Below, piece after piece: positions 7,093 through 9,996 of a stretch of 9,996 nucleotides of DNA. The notes beneath the pieces are model-generated. The model saw nothing but the letters and a program-made list of their open reading frames with translations, did no database searches and was not told the origin of the DNA. This stretch comes from an uncultured Tabrizicola sp. (GTDB lineage: Bacteria; Pseudomonadota; Alphaproteobacteria; Rhodobacterales; Rhodobacteraceae). The position numbers and the translations under genes are program-made. The stretch lies in assembly GCA_937858255.1 (NCBI GenBank), contig CALLZQ010000552.1:1-9996 (forward strand), in the 5' to 3' direction. Each line of letters begins with the position of its first letter. Within the stretch, counting starts at the first letter, position 1.

Positions 7093-7123
7093 AGCGCAAG
7101 AATCTTGCGCTCGCTGCAATTGC
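7093..7123. repeat. Palindromes upstream of phaA
   Basis: A 19-nt perfect palindrome, AGCGCAAGAATCTTGCGCT (9-bp arms around one base), lies at 7093-7111, 30 nt past the EAL stop. It is followed by GCAATTGC at 7116-7123. Both are TGC/GCA-rich. They could bind a dimeric regulator controlling phaA; PhaR of Paracoccus is reported to bind TGC-rich sites, but I cannot confirm a match. The first could alternatively fold as a hairpin at the end of the EAL transcript, though no T-run follows. Weak promoter-like hexamers (TTGCGC at 7105, CATAGT at 7126, 15-bp spacing) surround the second palindrome. Confidence 0.4.
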
Positions 7124-7187
7124 GTCATAGTTCGGGGGGGCAAGCGGGGCGCCGCGTCCCGTTACCTTGGCCAAGGGAGAGGACTAT

Positions 7188-8360
7188 ATGACCAATGTCG
7201 TGATCGTCGCCGCCGGGCGGACTGCCGTCGGCAGCTTCAACGGTTCGTTTGCCAACACCCCTGCGCATGACCTCGGCGCCGCCGTGATCGAGGGCGTTGT
7301 CGCCCGTGCCGGCATCGACAAGGCCGAAGTTGAGGAAACCATTCTGGGCCAGGTGCTGACCGCCGGTCAGGGCCAGAACCCCGCCCGTCAGGCCCATATC
7401 AAGGCCGGCCTGGCCAAAGAAGCCAGCGCCTGGTCGCTGAACCAGGTCTGCGGCTCGGGCCTGCGTGCCGTCGCGCTGGGGGCCCAGCATGTGCAATTGG
7501 GCGATGCCCGTATCGTCATCGCCGGCGGTCAGGAAAACATGTCGCTCTCGCCCCACGTCGCGCATCTGCGTGCCGGGCAGAAAATGGGCGATATGAATTT
7601 CATCGACTCGATGATCAAGGACGGTCTGTGGGATGCCTTCAACGGCTATCACATGGGCCAGACCGCCGAGAACGTCGCTAACCAGTGGCAGATCTCGCGC
7701 GACATGCAGGACGAATTCGCCCTCGCCAGCCAGAACAAGGCCGAGGCCGCGCAAAAGGCCGGCAAGTTCAAGGATGAGATCATCCCCTTTACCGTCAAGA
7801 CCCGCAAGGGCGACACCATGGTCGATGCCGACGAATACATCCGCCACGGCGCCACGCTGGACAGCATGGCCAAGCTGCGCCCCGCCTTTACCCGCGACGG
7901 CTCGGTCACCGCTGGCAATGCCTCGGGCATCAATGACGGCGCTGCCGCCGTGCTGCTGATGACCGAAGAAGAGGCCGCCAAGCGCGGCCTGAAGGTCATC
8001 GCCCGTATCGCCTCTTATGCCACCGCCGGGCTTGACCCGTCGATCATGGGCGTCGGCCCGATCCATGCCAGCCGCAAGGCGCTGGACAAGGCCGGCTGGA
8101 AGGTCGGCGATCTGGACCTGGTCGAGGCGAATGAGGCCTTTGCCGCCCAAGCCTGCGCCGTGAACAAGGATATGGGCTGGGATCCGGCGATCGTGAACGT
8201 GAACGGCGGCGCCATCGCCATCGGCCACCCGATCGGCGCCTCGGGCTGCCGCATCCTCAACACGCTTTTGCACGAAATGGCCCGCCGCGACGCCAAGAAG
8301 GGTCTCGCCACCCTCTGCATCGGCGGCGGCATGGGCGTTGCCATGTGCCTTGAGCGCTGA
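7188..8360 (+). CDS. phaA: Acetyl-CoA acetyltransferase (beta-ketothiolase)
   Basis: This enzyme condenses two acetyl-CoA into acetoacetyl-CoA, the first step towards polyhydroxybutyrate, in the cytoplasm. The 390-residue length is typical of biosynthetic thiolases. The active site is complete: nucleophile C88 in [11 protein letters not shown], the NEAF motif at 315-318, H347 in GHPIGASG, and C377 in [10 protein letters not shown], one position off the C89/H348/C378 numbering of the Zoogloea ramigera enzyme. The ATG at 7188 has GGGAGAGG about 5 nt upstream; an in-frame TTG at 7167 would add seven unconserved residues and is rejected. phaB follows 120 bp later with a hairpin in between. Pairing with phaB makes the PHB role much more likely than a purely degradative thiolase, although the reaction is reversible. 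The PHA synthase gene is elsewhere, as is common in this group. Confidence 0.96.
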   Translation: MTNVVIVAAGRTAVGSFNGSFANTPAHDLGAAVIEGVVARAGIDKAEVEETILGQVLTAGQGQNPARQAHIKAGLAKEASAWSLNQVCGSGLRAVALGAQHVQLGDARIVIAGGQENMSLSPHVAHLRAGQKMGDMNFIDSMIKDGLWDAFNGYHMGQTAENVANQWQISRDMQDEFALASQNKAEAAQKAGKFKDEIIPFTVKTRKGDTMVDADEYIRHGATLDSMAKLRPAFTRDGSVTAGNASGINDGAAAVLLMTEEEAAKRGLKVIARIASYATAGLDPSIMGVGPIHASRKALDKAGWKVGDLDLVEANEAFAAQACAVNKDMGWDPAIVNVNGGAIAIGHPIGASGCRILNTLLHEMARRDAKKGLATLCIGGGMGVAMCLER

Positions 8361-8398
8361 TCGCTGCCGCGGCAAGGATAAATTGCCGCAATCGCAAA

Positions 8399-8427
8399 AT
8401 GGGCGCGCAATAATCTTGCGCGCCCAT
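8399..8427 (+). terminator. Strong hairpin between phaA and phaB
   Basis: A 12-bp perfect stem, ATGGGCGCGCAA with TTGCGCGCCCAT, encloses the 5-nt loop TAATC. It lies 38 nt after the phaA stop and 53 nt before phaB. The sequence after it is CTTCATACGG, with no real T-run, so it is not a textbook intrinsic terminator. It may partly terminate, protect the phaA message from 3' decay, or set unequal phaA/phaB output. It shares AATCTTGCGC with the palindrome upstream of phaA. Confidence 0.6.
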
Positions 8428-8480
8428 CTTCATACGGATAACAAAGTTTTCAAGAATCCCTGGCTCTAGAGGAGAGAGAT

Positions 8481-9206
8481 ATGGCTAAGGTTGCATTGGT
8501 TACGGGTGGATCGCGCGGTATCGGCGCGGCGATTTCGCTGGCGCTGAAAGCTGCCGGTTACAAGGTGGCCGCCAACTATGCCGGCAATGACGAGGCTGCG
8601 GCGAAATTCACCGCCGAAACCGGCATCCCGACCTACAAATGGTCCGTTGCCGACTATGATGCCTGCGCCGAAGGCATCAAGAAGGTCGAGGCCGATCTGG
8701 GCCCTGTCGATGTACTGGTCAACAACGCCGGCATCACCCGCGACTCGATGTTCCACAAGATGACCCCCCAGCAGTGGAAAGAGGTCATCGATACCAATCT
8801 CTCGGGCCTGTTCAACATGACCCACCCGCTGTGGTCGGGGATGCGTGATCGCAAATTCGGTCGGGTGATCAACATCTCGTCGATCAACGGCCAAAAGGGT
8901 CAGGCCGGTCAGGCCAACTACTCGGCCGCCAAGTCGGGCGATCTGGGCTTTACCAAGGCCCTGGCGCAGGAAGGCGCCCGCGCCGGCATCACGGTCAACG
9001 CCATCTGCCCGGGCTATATCGGCACGGAAATGGTGCGCGCCATCGATGAAAAAGTGCTGAATGAGCGTATCATCCCGCTGATCCCCGTCGGCCGTCTGGG
9101 CGAGCCGGAAGAGATTGCGCGCTGCGTGGTCTTCCTGGCCTCGGACGATGCGGGCTTTATCACCGGCTCGACCATCAGCGCCAATGGCGGCCAGTACTTC
9201 ATGTAA
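8481..9206 (+). CDS. phaB: NADPH-dependent acetoacetyl-CoA reductase
   Basis: PhaB reduces acetoacetyl-CoA to (R)-3-hydroxybutyryl-CoA, the monomer for polyhydroxybutyrate. The 241-residue protein is a classical short-chain dehydrogenase. It shows the nucleotide-binding TGGSRGIG at 8-15, NNAG at 81-84, the catalytic N106 in DTNLSG, S134 in ISSINGQKG, Y147 and K151 in ANYSAAK, and the PG motif in NAICPGYIGTEM. The INGQKGQAGQANYSAAKSG stretch and the C-terminal GGQYFM are characteristic of PhaB and separate it from FabG, its nearest alternative. The ATG at 8481 is preceded by a strong GAGGAGAG site at close spacing. It is probably co-expressed with phaA, although the hairpin between them may reduce read-through, and a private promoter in the 120-bp gap cannot be excluded. 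A clean terminator follows at 9229. Confidence 0.96.
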   Translation: MAKVALVTGGSRGIGAAISLALKAAGYKVAANYAGNDEAAAKFTAETGIPTYKWSVADYDACAEGIKKVEADLGPVDVLVNNAGITRDSMFHKMTPQQWKEVIDTNLSGLFNMTHPLWSGMRDRKFGRVINISSINGQKGQAGQANYSAAKSGDLGFTKALAQEGARAGITVNAICPGYIGTEMVRAIDEKVLNERIIPLIPVGRLGEPEEIARCVVFLASDDAGFITGSTISANGGQYFM

Positions 9207-9228
9207 TCTTTAGCCAGAGGCCAAGATC

Positions 9229-9257
9229 AAAGGCCGTCCCTCACGGGGCGGCCTTTT
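9229..9257 (+). terminator. Rho-independent terminator after phaB
   Basis: The stem AAAGGCCGTCCC / GGGGCGGCCTTT (8 bp, a T-G wobble, then 3 bp) closes a TCAC loop at 9241-9244 and runs into TTTTG. It lies 23 nt past the phaB stop and ends 4 nt before the stop of the convergent small gene. It may act on both strands, though the T-run on the minus strand is only three bases. Confidence 0.85.
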
Positions 9258-9260
9258 GCA

Positions 9261-9404
9261 TCAGATCAACGCAGGCTTGCCCTGCGGCTTGCGCCGGAAA
9301 AGTCCAACGAATGCGGCAAACATCTCACGCATCGCCTCGGCGCGCAGTTGATGGGCGCGGGCCATGATCGCCTCATGGTCGGGGGTGGCATGTGTCTCAA
9401 TCAT
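9261..9404 (-). CDS. Small uncharacterised protein
   Basis: This short gene encodes about 47 residues from the ATG at 9404 (MIETHATPDHE...). Upstream in-frame ATGs at 9425 and 9452 would give 54 or 63 residues. GGGGAGG directly abuts the 9425 ATG, too close for that start, while AGGA lies about 11 nt before 9404, so 9404 is preferred but uncertain. The product has an acidic N-terminus, then an amphipathic helix, HEAIMARAHQLRAEAMREMFAAFVGLFRR, and a basic tail, KPQGKPALI. The RAHxLRAEAMR pattern resembles short orphan proteins common in Rhodobacteraceae, but I cannot name a family and no function is known. The helix could lie on a membrane surface or form a coiled pair. It converges with phaB, and its stop sits just beyond the phaB terminator. 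Its real-gene status is supported by the plausible protein pattern, not by homology. Confidence 0.55.
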   Translation of the reverse strand: MIETHATPDHEAIMARAHQLRAEAMREMFAAFVGLFRRKPQGKPALI

Positions 9405-9519
9405 TTTCGTCACTTTCCTGATCATCCTCCCCGGGGTGAGAGGTGCGCCCATCGTCGCCGGAAATCAACCCGAGGGGCCTTGCCGATCCAGAATTGCCGG
9501 TCTGCCCCCTGTGCAAGGC

Positions 9520-9548
9520 TTGACGCCGCCACCGCGCCGCCGTCATCT
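9520..9548 (+). promoter_or_regulatory. Weak candidate promoter for the exporter gene
   Basis: CTTGACG supplies a good -35 (TTGACG, 9520-9525). A 17-bp spacer leads to TCATCT (9543-9548), a poor -10 match. It lies 24 bp before the exporter ATG. Good -35 with loose -10 elements are common in Rhodobacteraceae, so this is plausible but unproven. Confidence 0.3.
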
Positions 9549-9572
9549 GCGCGCAGGCAGAGGGGGCGGACG

Positions 9573-9996
9573 ATGCGACAGGCGACGATGATCGGGTTTA
9601 CGGCGGTGCTGATGTGGGCGCTGCTGGCACTCCTCACGATCTGGTCGGCGCCTGTGCCACCCTTCCAACTCAGCGCGATCTGCTTTGCCATCGGGGGCGC
9701 GATCGGGCTGATCTGGACGGCACGCAGCGGGCTTGGCCGTTTGCGCGCTGTCTCTTGGCGGGTCTACGCCTTTGGCATCGCGGGGCTTTTTGGCTATCAC
9801 GCGCTTTACTTCACGGCCTTTCGGCTGGCCCCCACAGCAGAGACGGGGCTGATTGCCTATCTGTGGCCCCTGTTCATTGTCCTGTTTTCCGGGCTGTTAC
9901 CGGGTGAGAAGCTACGGGCGCCGCATGTGATCGGCGCACTGGTTGCCTTTGCCGGCGCGGCGCTGATCGTTATGGGCCGCTCTGGCGAGGGGGAGG
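9573..9996 (+). CDS. EamA/DMT-family transporter, N-terminal part (cut by window edge)
   Basis: About 141 codons are visible, and the gene continues past the right edge. The ATG at 9573 has AGGGGG with a spacing of about 6 nt. The protein is an inner-membrane drug/metabolite-superfamily carrier. Hydrophobic segments are visible at about 6-24 (MIGFTAVLMWALLALLTIW), 30-49 (LSAICFAIGGAIGLIW), 66-80 (YAFGIAGLFGYHALYFTAF), 92-107 (TGLIAYLWPLFIVLFSGLL) and 117-133 (VIGALVAFAGAALIVMG). The order and the motifs GYHALYFTAFRLAP and LIAYLWPLFIVLFSG match the first EamA repeat. The short first helix pair and these motifs recall the YddG aromatic amino-acid exporter branch. Substrate assignment is tentative because the second EamA repeat is missing from view. 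No functional link to the PHB genes is apparent. Confidence 0.85.
   Translation, partial: MRQATMIGFTAVLMWALLALLTIWSAPVPPFQLSAICFAIGGAIGLIWTARSGLGRLRAVSWRVYAFGIAGLFGYHALYFTAFRLAPTAETGLIAYLWPLFIVLFSGLLPGEKLRAPHVIGALVAFAGAALIVMGRSGEGE

Noticed and set aside
7093..7111. Palindrome as an intrinsic terminator of the EAL gene
   Set aside because: It has only a 1-3 nt loop and no following T-run; kept as a repeat or possible operator instead.
7125..8375. Minus-strand open frame of 416 codons opposite phaA
   Set aside because: phaA is unambiguous. The antisense frame is explained by third-position G/C bias.

Overview
The window reads as chromosomal DNA from a GC-rich alphaproteobacterium, most likely Rhodobacteraceae (Paracoccus/Rhodobacter type). 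The basis is codon use strongly biased to G/C, a phaA-phaB pair with canonical catalytic residues, an alphaproteobacterial-style LexA box, and small Rhodobacterales-like proteins. This is judged from protein style only; no database search was possible. I see no tRNA, rRNA, CRISPR array, insertion sequence or prophage gene.

Positions 1-2705 form a minus-strand operon, read right to left: a periplasmic HtrA/DegP-like serine protease, an OmpR-family response regulator, and a sensor histidine kinase that runs off the left edge. The protease gene is broken as written. A degenerate second copy of the segment encoding its catalytic serine (2097-2171, beside the good copy at 2011-2086) throws the reading frame. 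The copy is so biased to G/C that a sequencing or assembly fault must be considered alongside true gene decay.

Divergent from it, across a 148-bp spacer holding a perfect inverted repeat, is a plus-strand pair at 2854-5525: a small secreted protein of unknown function and a secreted caspase-like (metacaspase-type) peptidase. They are nearly overlapping and so probably co-translated. Two sets of exported proteolysis genes thus face each other over one regulatory spacer, and this is the least ordinary part of the window.

Positions 5530-6111 (minus) encode DNA-3-methyladenine glycosylase I (Tag), converging on the caspase gene with a 4-bp gap. The spacer between tag and a divergent EAL-domain c-di-GMP phosphodiesterase gene (6227-7063) contains a near-consensus LexA operator, which suggests SOS control of tag.

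Positions 7188-9206 carry phaA (acetyl-CoA acetyltransferase) and phaB (acetoacetyl-CoA reductase), the two steps that make (R)-3-hydroxybutyryl-CoA for polyhydroxybutyrate. Hairpin-forming repeats flank phaA and a clear intrinsic terminator follows phaB. The PHA synthase gene is not in the window. The right end has a short uncharacterised minus-strand gene and the 5' part of an EamA/DMT-family exporter gene cut by the window edge.
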